Shown: positions 1 through 9,304, numbered from the stretch's first letter. The stretch: 64,000 nt of DNA from Fervidobacterium pennivorans DSM 9078 (GCF_000235405.2 NC_017095.1:558001-622000), one strand, 5' to 3'. A program made the numbers and translations. Notes: a model not told the origin generated them from the sequence alone.

Positions 1-52
1 CTTTTTCCCAATAATTATGATATGATATAATTACCTTTAGAACTGGTTCCAA

Positions 53-2719
53 GTGGTGTATTACCGATTTTCAAAAGAGGTGATATATATTCTCTTAGTG
101 TTGAACAAACTTTTGGCGTTGTCTGGGTTGCTGGTGTCCGTCGTTAACTTCGCATATGTATTAGATAGAAGAGTTTACAAAGTGTCTAAAGCTGCTATTT
201 ATGTAGCTGTACAGGTTTTACTGTTCGGTGGCATAGAGTTTTTCAAGTACGATGTGCCTAATATACTTTTTCTAGAAAGGTTTCAAGACATACTTTTACT
301 ATATATTCCAGTCGCTATCTTGTCTTTCAGCTTGGACTTGTCAGGTATTCAGAAATCTAAGCGAATGACTTTACCTGTATACTCTGTACCGACTTTTTAC
401 CTAATTTTAGCATCTACTAACAAATTTCACAAGTTGTTTTGGGTGAGTGAGATAAGAACCGAATTTTACGGTTCAGAGAAAATGCGCCCATATGGTGGGT
501 TCATTCCCTGGACGTATTTTATTTTTTCAGTCGTTTTACTCGCGCTCGCTTTTATTTATATAGTCAATAGTAGGAAACTCGACTTGAGAACGAAGTACCT
601 TGCAGGTTTGACTTTTGCCTTTGGAACACTTGGATCGGTTACAGCATATCTTCTGAATTTCAACTATACTTTTCTTTCTTTCATATTGTCACATACAACA
701 ATGTTCCTGGACCTTTTAGCTGTAAATTATGTGTGGAGGAAGCTATTACTTTCTGCACGATACAGTGCATACGAACACGCTGAAGAGGGATATATCGTGA
801 TTGATAAACGTAGTGAACGTGTTATTGATATTAATGAAAAGGCGGCTCACCTCTTGAATTTGGATAGAAAAGCTATAGTTGGGAGAAAAGATGAGAACGT
901 ACAAGCTTTAATTGAAAGGAGCGGAGAAATAGTCTTTGAAGCGAACAAATATCTGAAGATTTCTACCATCGAAGATGAGAAGAACGGAACGTTGCTTGTT
1001 GTTGTAAAAGACGTAACAGCAGAAATCATTTCTAAAAAAGATATTGAAAAAGTGCAAAGTCATTTCAAAACTCTTTTCGAGAATATTCCTGATGGAGCTG
1101 TGATTTTAGATGAAAAAGGAAAGGTAATTGAATGTAACAAGCAATTTTTATCGATGTTTGGGTATACGAAAGAAGAGGTATTGGGGAAAAATATAGGTGA
1201 CTTGATAGCGCCAGATGATTTGAAAAATGAACCAGAAAAACTTCAGAAATTAGCTATCGAACAAAAAGCATCAAGGGTTGAAACAATCAGGAAAAGAAAA
1301 GATGGTTCATTAATCGAGGTTAGAGTTACCGTATCCACTATGGAAACGGGGGAAGAAACATTTATGCAGGCGGTGTATACAGACTTAAAAGCAGAAAGAG
1401 AAGCGATGAACAGGGTTAGGAACATTTTACAAAAAGACACACTTACAGGACTTTACACAAGGCAGTATTTCATAAGAAAACTGAGTTCCGTAATCGAATT
1501 TTCTTCCACAAATGACTACAATGCGGTTATTGCAATTAATATTAGAGGATTCTCGTTGTTTAACAGTACCAGAGGACATAATTTCGGTGATGATTTGCTA
1601 AGAGAAATTTCAAGGAGGTTGAAGAGCGTACTTCGCGAAGGCGATACCATAGCTAGGCCCTACGCAGATGAATTTTGGATTTTGCTTGAAAAAGTTGGGA
1701 AAGACTACAGACAAGCTAAAGTAACAGTGGCAAACATCGTTGGGAAACTTGAATCAGAACTTAGGAAGTTCTACAACATCAATGGAGAAATTTTGGACAT
1801 AAGATTCTCAACCGGTATATACATCTTTACTTCAATGGATTCCCCGGAGGACGTGTTAAGAAAACTCAACTTAGCACTTGCACGTGCGAAAACATCGACT
1901 GATGGTGTGGTTTACTACAGTGCCCTTATTGATAATGAGCTCCAAGAATTAGCTGCCAGAGAAAGGGAACTGAAAGAAGCTGTCTACAACGGAGAATTAA
2001 AGATTTTCTTACAACCTATATGTAATTCATATTCGGAAGTGGTTGGAGCTGAAGCCTTATTGCGCTGGGTAAAGAAGGATGGTTCCGTAGTTCCGCCAAT
2101 GGACTTTATAAGAGTTATAGAGGAAAATGGGATGATAATAACTGTTGGCGAAGAAGTACTAAGACAAGTGTGTGAATTCATACTTGATAACGATACTTCT
2201 ATAGGTTTTATCGATGTGAATGTGAGTCCTGTACAGCTGAGATATCCAAATATGGCTGACCGCTTTATCGACATTATTTCAGCTCATAAAATTGATCCAA
2301 GAAAAATAGTAATTGAGTTCACAGAGAACATTCTTATAGAGATGAATCAAATAGTTAAGGACAACATAGAAAAACTGTTGAATTTTGGTTGCCAGCTTTG
2401 TATAGATGACTTTGGAACAGGATATTCATCGCTTTCTTACTTAACACTTTTACCGTTGAATAAAATAAAAATAGACAGGTCTTTTGTATCGCGAATACCA
2501 GAGGACTCGCGGTCAGTAAAATTACTTGAAGCGATTTTTAATATTGCACGGTCATTTAATTTGGATGCAATACCAGAAGGTGTGGAGAACGAAAAACAGC
2601 TAGAAGTGTTATCAATGATTGGTTACAGGCTATTCCAGGATTATTACTTTGGGAAGCCAATGCCTGTTGAAGATTTCGCCAAGATTTTACGTGAAAGGTC
2701 GAAGTTTACGAAAAGTTAA
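53..2719 (+). CDS. 7TM-PAS-GGDEF-EAL cyclic-di-GMP signalling protein
   Basis: Membrane protein of up to 888 aa. Residues about 5-235 form seven hydrophobic helices resembling the histidine-kinase N-terminal 7TM sensor. They are followed by PAS-like domains near 240-325 and 335-445, a GGDEF domain near 450-620 and an EAL domain near 630-885. The GGDEF signature is degenerate (YADEF near residue 535), so cyclase activity is doubtful. The EAL domain keeps EALLRW, DDFGTG and EGVE, as expected of an active c-di-GMP phosphodiesterase. The likely role is a membrane-sensed c-di-GMP hydrolase, with the GGDEF domain perhaps binding GTP. The start is uncertain: GTG at 53 gives the full frame, but in-frame GTG codons at 80 and 98 are possible. 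A TATGATATAAT-like -10 region lies at about 20-31. Confidence 0.88.
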   Translation: MVYYRFSKEVIYILLVLNKLLALSGLLVSVVNFAYVLDRRVYKVSKAAIYVAVQVLLFGGIEFFKYDVPNILFLERFQDILLLYIPVAILSFSLDLSGIQKSKRMTLPVYSVPTFYLILASTNKFHKLFWVSEIRTEFYGSEKMRPYGGFIPWTYFIFSVVLLALAFIYIVNSRKLDLRTKYLAGLTFAFGTLGSVTAYLLNFNYTFLSFILSHTTMFLDLLAVNYVWRKLLLSARYSAYEHAEEGYIVIDKRSERVIDINEKAAHLLNLDRKAIVGRKDENVQALIERSGEIVFEANKYLKISTIEDEKNGTLLVVVKDVTAEIISKKDIEKVQSHFKTLFENIPDGAVILDEKGKVIECNKQFLSMFGYTKEEVLGKNIGDLIAPDDLKNEPEKLQKLAIEQKASRVETIRKRKDGSLIEVRVTVSTMETGEETFMQAVYTDLKAEREAMNRVRNILQKDTLTGLYTRQYFIRKLSSVIEFSSTNDYNAVIAINIRGFSLFNSTRGHNFGDDLLREISRRLKSVLREGDTIARPYADEFWILLEKVGKDYRQAKVTVANIVGKLESELRKFYNINGEILDIRFSTGIYIFTSMDSPEDVLRKLNLALARAKTSTDGVVYYSALIDNELQELAARERELKEAVYNGELKIFLQPICNSYSEVVGAEALLRWVKKDGSVVPPMDFIRVIEENGMIITVGEEVLRQVCEFILDNDTSIGFIDVNVSPVQLRYPNMADRFIDIISAHKIDPRKIVIEFTENILIEMNQIVKDNIEKLLNFGCQLCIDDFGTGYSSLSYLTLLPLNKIKIDRSFVSRIPEDSRSVKLLEAIFNIARSFNLDAIPEGVENEKQLEVLSMIGYRLFQDYYFGKPMPVEDFAKILRERSKFTKS

Positions 2720-2760
2720 TTTTTTAGATTAATTGATACAAAGCATTTTTCACTTAATCT

Positions 2761-2800
2761 CACCTCAGAGGAGTATAATTATCTCTGAGGTGATTTTTTT
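2761..2800 (+). terminator. Terminator hairpin nested with comB promoter and RBS
   Basis: A perfect 10-bp inverted repeat, CACCTCAGAG at 2761-2770 and CTCTGAGGTG at 2783-2792, is followed by a run of seven T (2794-2800), the form of a rho-independent terminator for the upstream gene. Its loop contains TATAAT (2774-2779), a plausible -10 box. Its 3' arm contains the GAGGTGA that is the best ribosome site for comB, whose TTG start lies at the end of the T-run. Confidence 0.7.
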
Positions 2801-3575
2801 GATATATACAATTCTAAGTTCCAGAGAAGCTCAAGAATGGATAACTGAGCAGCGTAAGTTGTGTGTCAAACAATTCAACGTTTCCGTTGTTATTGATGTG
2901 CTGCGCGCAACATCTACTGTAATTACAGCACTGTCAAATGGTGCAAGAAGTGTTATACCGGTTTCAAACATTGAAGAAGCTCTGGAGTTGAAACATCGGC
3001 ATCCAGAATATATAATTGCTGGCGAACGCGGTGGACAAAGAATAGAAGGCTTTCAACTTGGAAACTCACCTACAGAGTACGCTGAGGCAGTTGTTAGGGA
3101 TAAAACCATTGTTCTTACCACAAGTAATGGAACAAACGCTATAATCCATGCCTCGAATTTGGCTGAGAGAGTTTTGATAGCATCTTTTCTAAATTTAACT
3201 ACTGTTGTGCACGAATTAGCCGGTTATGATTCTTCAACAAACATTGCTATCGTTTGCGCAGGCAACAACGGTGAGATTTCTTACGAAGATACACAAGTTG
3301 CAGGAGCGATTATCTCAAAACTTACCAAGAACCGTGCTCATTATTTATCTGACAGTTCTAAAATAGCAATGAAACTATGGCATGCTCTTAAAAAACCGAA
3401 TTTCTCAGGTGAACACGCAAAAAAACTTTCTCAGTTAGGTTTTGACAAAGATTTAGAATTCTGCCAAAAGGTGGATTACATACCGATTTTAGCCGAACTA
3501 AGGGATGGTAAAATAATTAAGGTGGAATATAACAGAAAATTCAAACGAGGTGAAAAAGATGTTAGAGCTGGTTGA
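2799..3575 (+). CDS. comB: 2-phosphosulfolactate phosphatase family (ComB-like)
   Basis: About 258 aa. Recognised from the ComB family pattern: an N-terminal SSREAQEW segment, VVIDVLRATST near residues 30-40, AGERGGQRIEGFQLGNSP near 75-92, TTSNGT near 108, and CAGNNGEISYED near 150. ComB is a Mg-dependent phosphatase for 2-phosphosulfolactate in coenzyme M synthesis; in bacteria without CoM its true substrate is unknown. The open frame runs up to 2733, but the start is placed at TTG 2799 because GAGGTGA ends 5 bases before it and homologues begin near here. Its last 17 bases overlap the next gene, so it is probably co-transcribed with the Suf pair. Confidence 0.78.
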   Translation: MIYTILSSREAQEWITEQRKLCVKQFNVSVVIDVLRATSTVITALSNGARSVIPVSNIEEALELKHRHPEYIIAGERGGQRIEGFQLGNSPTEYAEAVVRDKTIVLTTSNGTNAIIHASNLAERVLIASFLNLTTVVHELAGYDSSTNIAIVCAGNNGEISYEDTQVAGAIISKLTKNRAHYLSDSSKIAMKLWHALKKPNFSGEHAKKLSQLGFDKDLEFCQKVDYIPILAELRDGKIIKVEYNRKFKRGEKDVRAG

Positions 3576-4293
3576 GGTATCATACAAAACAAATGAGAAA
3601 GAGATATTGAGTAATGTGAGTATGAAGTTCCTACCTGGATACAAATATGCTGTAATAGGGACTAACGGTGCAGGTAAGAGTACTATTGGGTACGTTATAA
3701 TGGGGCTGAGTTCGTACAAGCCTTACAAAGGAAAGATTTTACTTAATGGAAAGGATATTACAGACTTGCCAGTAACAGAGAGGGCAAAGCTTGGAATTAC
3801 ATTAATGTGGCAAGAACCCGCAAGATTCGAAGGAATGACTATCGAAAACTACTTGACGCTCGGAGGGAAATTGTCGGTTCAAAAAAGTGAAGTAGCTGAA
3901 GCTATGGAGTTTGTAGGTCTCAATCCAAATCTTTACTTGAAGAGATTTGTTGATAAAACTCTCAGTGGAGGGGAAAGGAAACGCGTAGAACTTGCTTCCA
4001 TAATTCTACTAAAACCAAAGTACGCGATTCTTGACGAGCCGGATTCGGGTATTGATTTGATGAGTTTGAGCATAATTAACGATGTCGTCAACTACATTGC
4101 TCAATACGGTGGGACTCCAATAATTATAACCCATAGAGAGGAAATGGCCTATAACACGGATTATGGATACCTAATTTGTGCAGGAAAGGTGCTTATGCAT
4201 GGTAAAACAGAGGATGTTCTGAATGCATTTCGTAACACCTGCGAAACATGTGCTCATCCGAATATTCCTGAAATTAACGAACTTAGAAAGTAA
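3559..4293 (+). CDS. sufC: SufC-type Fe-S assembly ABC ATPase
   Basis: 244-aa soluble ABC ATPase that powers Fe-S cluster assembly on its SufB-like partner. Walker A is GTNGAGKST at residues 34-42, the signature is LSGGERKRVE near 134, and Walker B is AILDEPDSGID near 155. The Q-loop (LMWQEPARFEGM) and the D-loop are of SufC type. ATG 3559 is preferred to GTG 3550 because GAGGTGA lies 5 bases upstream. The gene overlaps the comB end and is 12 bases from the SufB/D-like gene. No sufS, sufU or full-length sufB/sufD pair is nearby, which fits the two-gene minimal Suf type seen in many anaerobes. Confidence 0.88.
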   Translation: MLELVEVSYKTNEKEILSNVSMKFLPGYKYAVIGTNGAGKSTIGYVIMGLSSYKPYKGKILLNGKDITDLPVTERAKLGITLMWQEPARFEGMTIENYLTLGGKLSVQKSEVAEAMEFVGLNPNLYLKRFVDKTLSGGERKRVELASIILLKPKYAILDEPDSGIDLMSLSIINDVVNYIAQYGGTPIIITHREEMAYNTDYGYLICAGKVLMHGKTEDVLNAFRNTCETCAHPNIPEINELRK

Positions 4294-4305
4294 GGGGATG
4301 AAATT

Positions 4306-5253
4306 ATGGACGTAAAAAGAGAATTTGAAGCCATTGTAAAGACTGCGGAAAAACTTGGAACTGATGCATCTAATTTTATGGATAAGCGTATTGCTTCAAT
4401 CATAATTAGTGGCAATAGAGTTATAGGTCTAAACAATGTTCCAGGTTTGAAGCTAGTTCCGACAACGTTGGAGAATGGCGTACAAGTTGATATGGAAATC
4501 GAGGAGAACACTCAAATTCCTTTTCCTGTACATGTGTGCACAGGTTATCTAGAGAAGAAAGGATATCAACGTGTTATATTCAATATCAGGGTAAAAAGGA
4601 ACGCCAAAGTCAAATTCACTGCACACTGCGTTTTCCCCCAAGCTGAAGAATTTACACACGAGGCAACGTCTAACGTTATTGTTGAAGACGGAGCTGTTAT
4701 GGAATACAACGATGAACATTACCATAGCGATGCGGGGACGATAACGTTGAAAACGATAACAAATGCGGTAGTCGAAAATGGAGGAGTTTATAGAAACACA
4801 TTTCATCTCACAAAAACCAGGGTTGGCAAGCTGGAAGTAAAGATGAACCTCACTTTGAAGGACAATGCTGTAGGTGAACTTGTCAGTAAGGTAAAAGCTT
4901 CGAAGAACGATGAGGTTGATATAAATGAAACAATTCATCTCGATGGTGAAAAGGCAAGAGGACTCGCTAAAACGGTCGTTGTTGGACTTGATGAAAGTAA
5001 GGTTAATGTTTTGAACGAGGCATATGGAAATGCACCTTATTCAAGAGCTCATATCTCGTGTGAGGAAATCACAAAAGGAGAAAAAGTCGTAGTAGCGACC
5101 ACACCTATTTTGAAAATCACAAACGACCTTGCAGAGTTAACCCACGAAGCCTCCATAGGACGTGTGAGTGAAAAGCAATTAGAAACTCTCATGGCTAAAG
5201 GATTAACAGAAGAAGAGGCAACCGAATTGATAATCAAAGGGCTTCTTATGTAG
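4306..5253 (+). CDS. sufB: Minimal SufB/SufD-like Fe-S scaffold
   Basis: 315 aa, much shorter than E. coli SufB (about 495) or SufD (about 423). The protein is dominated by the right-handed beta-helix core with the C-terminal segment typical of SufB/SufD (ALYGN-like NAPYSRAHISCEE, then the helical tail KQLETLMAKGLTEEEATELIIKGLL). This is the SufB-like partner of the preceding SufC and should act as Fe-S scaffold in the cytoplasm. The compact length and the sufC-sufB order match the ancestral or minimal SufBC (SMS) arrangement. The ATG start has a GGGGATG-like site 5-9 bases upstream. Which of SufB or SufD it functionally replaces cannot be decided from sequence alone. Confidence 0.82.
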   Translation: MDVKREFEAIVKTAEKLGTDASNFMDKRIASIIISGNRVIGLNNVPGLKLVPTTLENGVQVDMEIEENTQIPFPVHVCTGYLEKKGYQRVIFNIRVKRNAKVKFTAHCVFPQAEEFTHEATSNVIVEDGAVMEYNDEHYHSDAGTITLKTITNAVVENGGVYRNTFHLTKTRVGKLEVKMNLTLKDNAVGELVSKVKASKNDEVDINETIHLDGEKARGLAKTVVVGLDESKVNVLNEAYGNAPYSRAHISCEEITKGEKVVVATTPILKITNDLAELTHEASIGRVSEKQLETLMAKGLTEEEATELIIKGLLM

Positions 5254-5279
5254 CTTTTCCTCTGCAACAGGTGGTCTGA

Positions 5280-6644
5280 ATGATAGCTACGATTATCACT
5301 ATCCACTTGTTCTTTGCTACCGTTTATCTTGTTATTAAAGAACCGGAAGTTGTGGTAAAAAACAAAAAAGTTGTATTAGACTATGCTAGGGTTTCTTTGG
5401 GCGTGCTTGGATTGTTGCTGGCTTCAGGGATAGCGTCTCTTACAACGATAAAATCTGCTATAATGCCTCAAATGAATATAGTTCCCTGGCAGATACTTAT
5501 CATTTTCTTTGGCTCTGCTTACATATGTGGTTCCCTTGATGCCTCAGGTGTGCTTAAGCTCATCGCTTATAAATTTGCGAGCGTTTCAAAGAATGGAAAA
5601 AGGTTGTTCATAAATCTTGTTCTTCTTGCAGGTATCCTTACCGTATTCACGTCAAATGACATCGTAACCTTGACACTGACACCTATCATAGTTTATATAA
5701 GCCAGTATACAAATATAAACCCTATGCCTTATTTGATAGCTGTTTTCTTTGCTTCGAATACTTGGAGTATGTTTTTTTACATAGGAAACCCAACTAATGT
5801 TGTGGTTGCACAAGCCTATTCGCTTAACTTTATGGAATATGCAAAGCTGATGTTCTTTCCAACAATTGTGGCTATACTCACTTCATTTTTCGGTTTTTAT
5901 TTCAAGTATAGAAACATTTTACCAGGAAAGCTGAATATTGCATTCATTCGCGAAAATAGTAGGGTAGAACTTCAAAGTTTCATTAAAGACACGAAATACA
6001 CTTTTCTATCGACTGGCTTTTTTGTATTATTCTTTATCACCATAGCCATTGGAGATTTGATAGGTCTGCAACTTTGGAAATCAATTTTGCTATTTTCTGG
6101 TATATATCTTCTGCTGAATACTGCTTTTTCAGATGTGCTTTCTGAAAGAGATGAAATCGTTGTTGAAATTGGAGGATTCGAGTATAATCTCACATTTTTG
6201 TTTGACACGGTGAAAAGAGTTCCATGGAAGATGTTGCCACTGGTGCTGACTTTCTTTGTGTTTGTTCATATTTTTACCCGGTTTGGCATAACAAGGTACG
6301 TTGGTTCACTCTTTAACTTTCAAAACGAGTTAATTGCAACGATTATCACAACCTTTACTACGGCTTTTGCTGCAAACGTTATGATAAACCAACCTATGAC
6401 AATATTCTTTGCTCAAGCGTTTTATAAAAAGCCGATAAACTACGCAATGAGCTTAATTGTAGGTTCGAACATCGGTGGAAACATAACATTGATAGGTGCT
6501 TTAGCAGGTGTTATGTGGTCCAGAATACTAAAATTTTATGGAATAGAAATGAACAACAAAATATTTGTCAGGGAAACATTTTTTGTCGCCCTGTTAGTTT
6601 TATTTACCACTAGCATAGCGATTTATATGGTGTATATGCTATAA
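5280..6644 (+). CDS. ArsB/NhaD-like ion transporter (IT superfamily)
   Basis: 454-aa integral membrane protein with about 11-12 hydrophobic helices. The half-motif TSNDIVTLTLTPIIVY near residues 123-138 and the second re-entrant motif IGNPTNVVVAQ near 168-178 are typical of the ArsB / NhaD / SLC13-like ion-transporter superfamily. A second GSNIGGNITLIGA segment near 400 gives the expected internal pseudo-symmetry. The likely role is export or antiport of an anion (arsenite, carboxylate) or Na+/H+ exchange; the substrate cannot be told. The start is ATG 5280, with an AGGTGG site 5-8 bases upstream, 26 bases after the Suf scaffold. Confidence 0.8.
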   Translation: MIATIITIHLFFATVYLVIKEPEVVVKNKKVVLDYARVSLGVLGLLLASGIASLTTIKSAIMPQMNIVPWQILIIFFGSAYICGSLDASGVLKLIAYKFASVSKNGKRLFINLVLLAGILTVFTSNDIVTLTLTPIIVYISQYTNINPMPYLIAVFFASNTWSMFFYIGNPTNVVVAQAYSLNFMEYAKLMFFPTIVAILTSFFGFYFKYRNILPGKLNIAFIRENSRVELQSFIKDTKYTFLSTGFFVLFFITIAIGDLIGLQLWKSILLFSGIYLLLNTAFSDVLSERDEIVVEIGGFEYNLTFLFDTVKRVPWKMLPLVLTFFVFVHIFTRFGITRYVGSLFNFQNELIATIITTFTTAFAANVMINQPMTIFFAQAFYKKPINYAMSLIVGSNIGGNITLIGALAGVMWSRILKFYGIEMNNKIFVRETFFVALLVLFTTSIAIYMVYML

Positions 6645-6816
6645 TGTCACCGCTGGCTCTAGTATTACGGAAATGAACAATGATTGTCGTACCAAAGAAA
6701 GGAGAGTTAAAGAGAATTATAAAAATCTATAACACCTTAAGCGAAGCGTTGGGAGAGGAATAGTGACTTAGTGTTTCTTAAAAAATTCAACAGAAAAGTT
6801 TAAAGGAGGTTTGGTT

Positions 6817-7521
6817 ATGTTTAACTTTTTTGTGTTATTCTTAGAATACATACTTTCGGCCATGATAATTTTGTTGGCACTGAGGTTTATGAAAAAAGAA
6901 GGTGCTTACGTAGCACTTGCTACTCTTATTATTGCATCCAACCTCGGTGTTGCAAAACTCTTCAAATTGTTTGGAATTGAAATGACGGCGGCAAACATGA
7001 GTATGGGTATGGCGTTTGTTATTTATTCTATTTTGACAGAAGTATATGGCAAAGAAGAAGGAAAAAAAGCTGTTTGGACCGGTTTCTTTGCACAACTTGC
7101 TTTTGTTTTGCTTGGTTTGGTTTACACAAGTTATCTTCCTTCGCAAAATGATTTTGCTCAGAGTTACTTATCACAAGTTTTTGCGGTAACTCCTAGGATA
7201 GCATTTGCAAGCTGGACAGCATTCATACTTTCTGGTTATACAGCGGTATGGATACATCACACGCTTAAAGGAAGAACGAAGTTGTGGCTGAGAAACAACG
7301 TTGCAACAAAAATAGGACAGATTGTTGATAACCTGATATTTGTAACTATTGCATTCCTAGGTATTGTGGACTTTAAGACATATCTCCAGATATTTATCAC
7401 AACAAGTATCGTTGAATTCGCATTAGATTATGCAGATACATGGGTTGTATACCTCGGAGTTGGTTTTCTGAAGGATGAGGGGCACGATGGAAATTTTAAA
7501 ATAGCAGAAGCTAGGGATTAA
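6817..7521 (+). CDS. YhhQ/VUT-family queuosine precursor transporter
   Basis: 234-aa protein with six hydrophobic segments. It carries the VUT (DUF165) family pattern: an early IIASNLGVAKLF segment near residues 43-54, ILTEVYGKEEGKKAVW near 73-88, and a late region with KIGQIVDNLIFVTIAFLG near 166. Characterised members of this family (E. coli YhhQ) take up the queuosine precursors preQ0/preQ1. ATG 6817 is chosen because AAAGGAGG lies 7 bases upstream; TTG 6811 is in frame but too close to that site. It stands alone and is followed by a clear terminator. The substrate assignment is by family only. Confidence 0.82.
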   Translation: MFNFFVLFLEYILSAMIILLALRFMKKEGAYVALATLIIASNLGVAKLFKLFGIEMTAANMSMGMAFVIYSILTEVYGKEEGKKAVWTGFFAQLAFVLLGLVYTSYLPSQNDFAQSYLSQVFAVTPRIAFASWTAFILSGYTAVWIHHTLKGRTKLWLRNNVATKIGQIVDNLIFVTIAFLGIVDFKTYLQIFITTSIVEFALDYADTWVVYLGVGFLKDEGHDGNFKIAEARD

Positions 7522-7563
7522 ATTTTTCAACCAAATCGGTATAAAAAATCTTAGCTTCTTGCA

Positions 7564-7592
7564 AACAGGGGAGAAAGTTCCCCTGTTTTTTA
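7564..7592 (+). terminator. Rho-independent terminator
   Basis: A 9-bp stem around AACAGGGGA / TCCCCTGTT with a short GAAAG-like loop is followed by a run of six T. It closes the YhhQ-like gene. Confidence 0.85.
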
Positions 7593-7706
7593 TCGTTACT
7601 TGGGTTCAGTCAATCAATTGCTTAAGAGTAATTCGTCGAAAATTATACAGCTTATGATACAATTTATTCTGATATACATCTGACCTTTTAAAAAGGAGGG
7701 TGCCTT

Positions 7707-8948
7707 GTGATTTATAAATTCCTGTTCTTTATGTCAGTTTTTTTCATAGCATTTGGATTAGTTATTGGTAACGTCAGCATACCATCACAAATTGCCACAA
7801 TCATCAAATCGCCTGATTACTTGATAACGGATTATGTAGAAATTGCTGGAGTTGGTGGAGCATTCTTTAACAGCGGTTTACTTATGCTTTTATTTACATT
7901 GCTTCTCAAATTACTAAGGGTTGATCCTACTGGTGTTTCAATTGCTGCTATTATGACAATTGGTGGTTTTGCCCTATTTGGAAAAAATTTATTCAACGTT
8001 TGGCCAATAGTAACTGGTGTTTTTCTCTATACGTTAATGGTAGGCGAAAATCTCAGGACGTATCTATATGTGGCATTTTTTGGAACCGCACTGGCTCCAA
8101 TAACCACTCATCTGGTATTTGGTAACGAATTTAACATATTAGGGATTGTGATAGTTTTGTTTATAGGTTTTTTTCTACCACCTATTGCAAGCTTTGCGTT
8201 AACACTTCACAAAGGGTACAATTTGTATAACGTTGGTTTCACGGCAGGATTTCTAGGAATGTTCATAGGTGCACTTTTGAGAGCATATGATCTTCACCCG
8301 GAACCAAGGTTGATATGGCATGAAAGAAATCAACTTTTATTAGCTCTTTTCTTATTTTCTTTGTTCTTTACCATTTTTCTTTTTGGATTCAAGTTGAACG
8401 GTTGGAAATTAACCAGTTACAAAAACATACTCAAGTACTCAGGAAAACTTCTAACTGATTTTGTGTTGCTGGAGAACGAAGCAGTAACTCTTATGAATGT
8501 CGGAATTCTTGGATTGTGTGGCACCATTTATGTTCTCGCAGTAGGTTCAAAGCTCAATGGTCCCACGATAGGTGGTATTATGACACTTGCTGGTTTTGGA
8601 GCTCTTGGAAAACATCCCAAAAATGTTTTGCCTGTGGCAGTAGGAGTTATTATAGGAGCTCTAACGAATTCGCAACCTTTTAATAGCCCGGCTATGGTTC
8701 TAGCTGTTCTGTTTGGAACTACTCTTGCACCGATTGCTGGAGAGTTCGGCTTTTTGTGGGGAGTTGTCGCAGGTTACTTGCATAGCGCTTTGGTTATCAA
8801 TGTTGGTAGTCTACATTTCGGAATGAATCTATATAATAATGGCTTTTCTGGAGGGTTCGTTGCCATGTTCCTATTACCTATAATAGAGGCTTTTAGGAAT
8901 ATGAGAAATATATTTTTGGAACGAACGAAAGGAAAAAATGAGGAGTGA
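7707..8948 (+). CDS. DUF1576 membrane protein with internal duplication
   Basis: 413-aa polytopic membrane protein matching the DUF1576 pattern. Two halves of the protein repeat one another: GFALFGKNLFNVWPI near residue 90 against GFGALGKHPKNVLPV near 297; FGTALAPITTHL near 128 against FGTTLAPIAGEF near 336; and HKGYNLYNVGFTAGFLGMF against HFGMNLYNNGFSGGFVAMF. Function is unknown; the glycine-rich repeated elements suggest a transporter or channel with two-fold pseudo-symmetry. The GTG start at 7707 has AAGGAGGGTG upstream. It overlaps the leader of the next small gene and is probably translated together with it. Confidence 0.75.
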   Translation: MIYKFLFFMSVFFIAFGLVIGNVSIPSQIATIIKSPDYLITDYVEIAGVGGAFFNSGLLMLLFTLLLKLLRVDPTGVSIAAIMTIGGFALFGKNLFNVWPIVTGVFLYTLMVGENLRTYLYVAFFGTALAPITTHLVFGNEFNILGIVIVLFIGFFLPPIASFALTLHKGYNLYNVGFTAGFLGMFIGALLRAYDLHPEPRLIWHERNQLLLALFLFSLFFTIFLFGFKLNGWKLTSYKNILKYSGKLLTDFVLLENEAVTLMNVGILGLCGTIYVLAVGSKLNGPTIGGIMTLAGFGALGKHPKNVLPVAVGVIIGALTNSQPFNSPAMVLAVLFGTTLAPIAGEFGFLWGVVAGYLHSALVINVGSLHFGMNLYNNGFSGGFVAMFLLPIIEAFRNMRNIFLERTKGKNEE

Positions 8949-8953
8949 TAAGC

Positions 8954-9286
8954 ATGGAATTTGAAAAATTGATAGTGTCTGTTGTTAACGAAATGACCTA
9001 CTACCTTTTAAAAAACGGTGCCCATGTTGTTTCCACAGAAATTGTAACTTTGGAAAGAAGTTTTTACATAGTGTTAGAAGCTCGAATGAATGTCAAAGAT
9101 GAAATGTTAACTGAATTAAGGAAAATTTCCAAAATAAAAGACCATCCAGAACTGCGTTATTATTCAGCACTTGCGACAAGTGTAGGAAATTTGCAAGATA
9201 TATTCATCATTGCTCCGAATATGAAAAAGTTTGAAGTTTTTGAAGATGACAACGGTATAAAAATAGAGATATTTGTTGAACGGTAA
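8954..9286 (+). CDS. Hypothetical protein paired with DUF1576 protein
   Basis: 110-aa soluble alpha/beta protein that I do not recognise. It has no signal peptide, membrane segment or obvious catalytic motif. It starts at ATG 8954 with GAGGAG about 8 bases upstream; an in-frame GTG at 8945 sits inside that site. It begins 5 bases after the DUF1576 stop codon, so it is in the same transcript and may be a soluble partner. Codon use looks like its neighbours. Confidence 0.65.
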   Translation: MEFEKLIVSVVNEMTYYLLKNGAHVVSTEIVTLERSFYIVLEARMNVKDEMLTELRKISKIKDHPELRYYSALATSVGNLQDIFIIAPNMKKFEVFEDDNGIKIEIFVER

Positions 9287-9304
9287 ATTAAAAGTAAAGA
9301 CTGC

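Noticed and set aside
4549-4938. 129-aa minus-strand frame inside the SufB-like gene
   Set aside because: Shadow of a clearly coding plus-strand gene; no ribosome site and no recognisable protein.
6680-6763. 27-codon open frame (MIVVPKKGELKRIIKIYNTLSEALGEE) between the ArsB-like and YhhQ-like genes
   Set aside because: Protein-like composition but no ribosome site or recognised homologue; it may be a gene remnant. Too weak to list as a gene.
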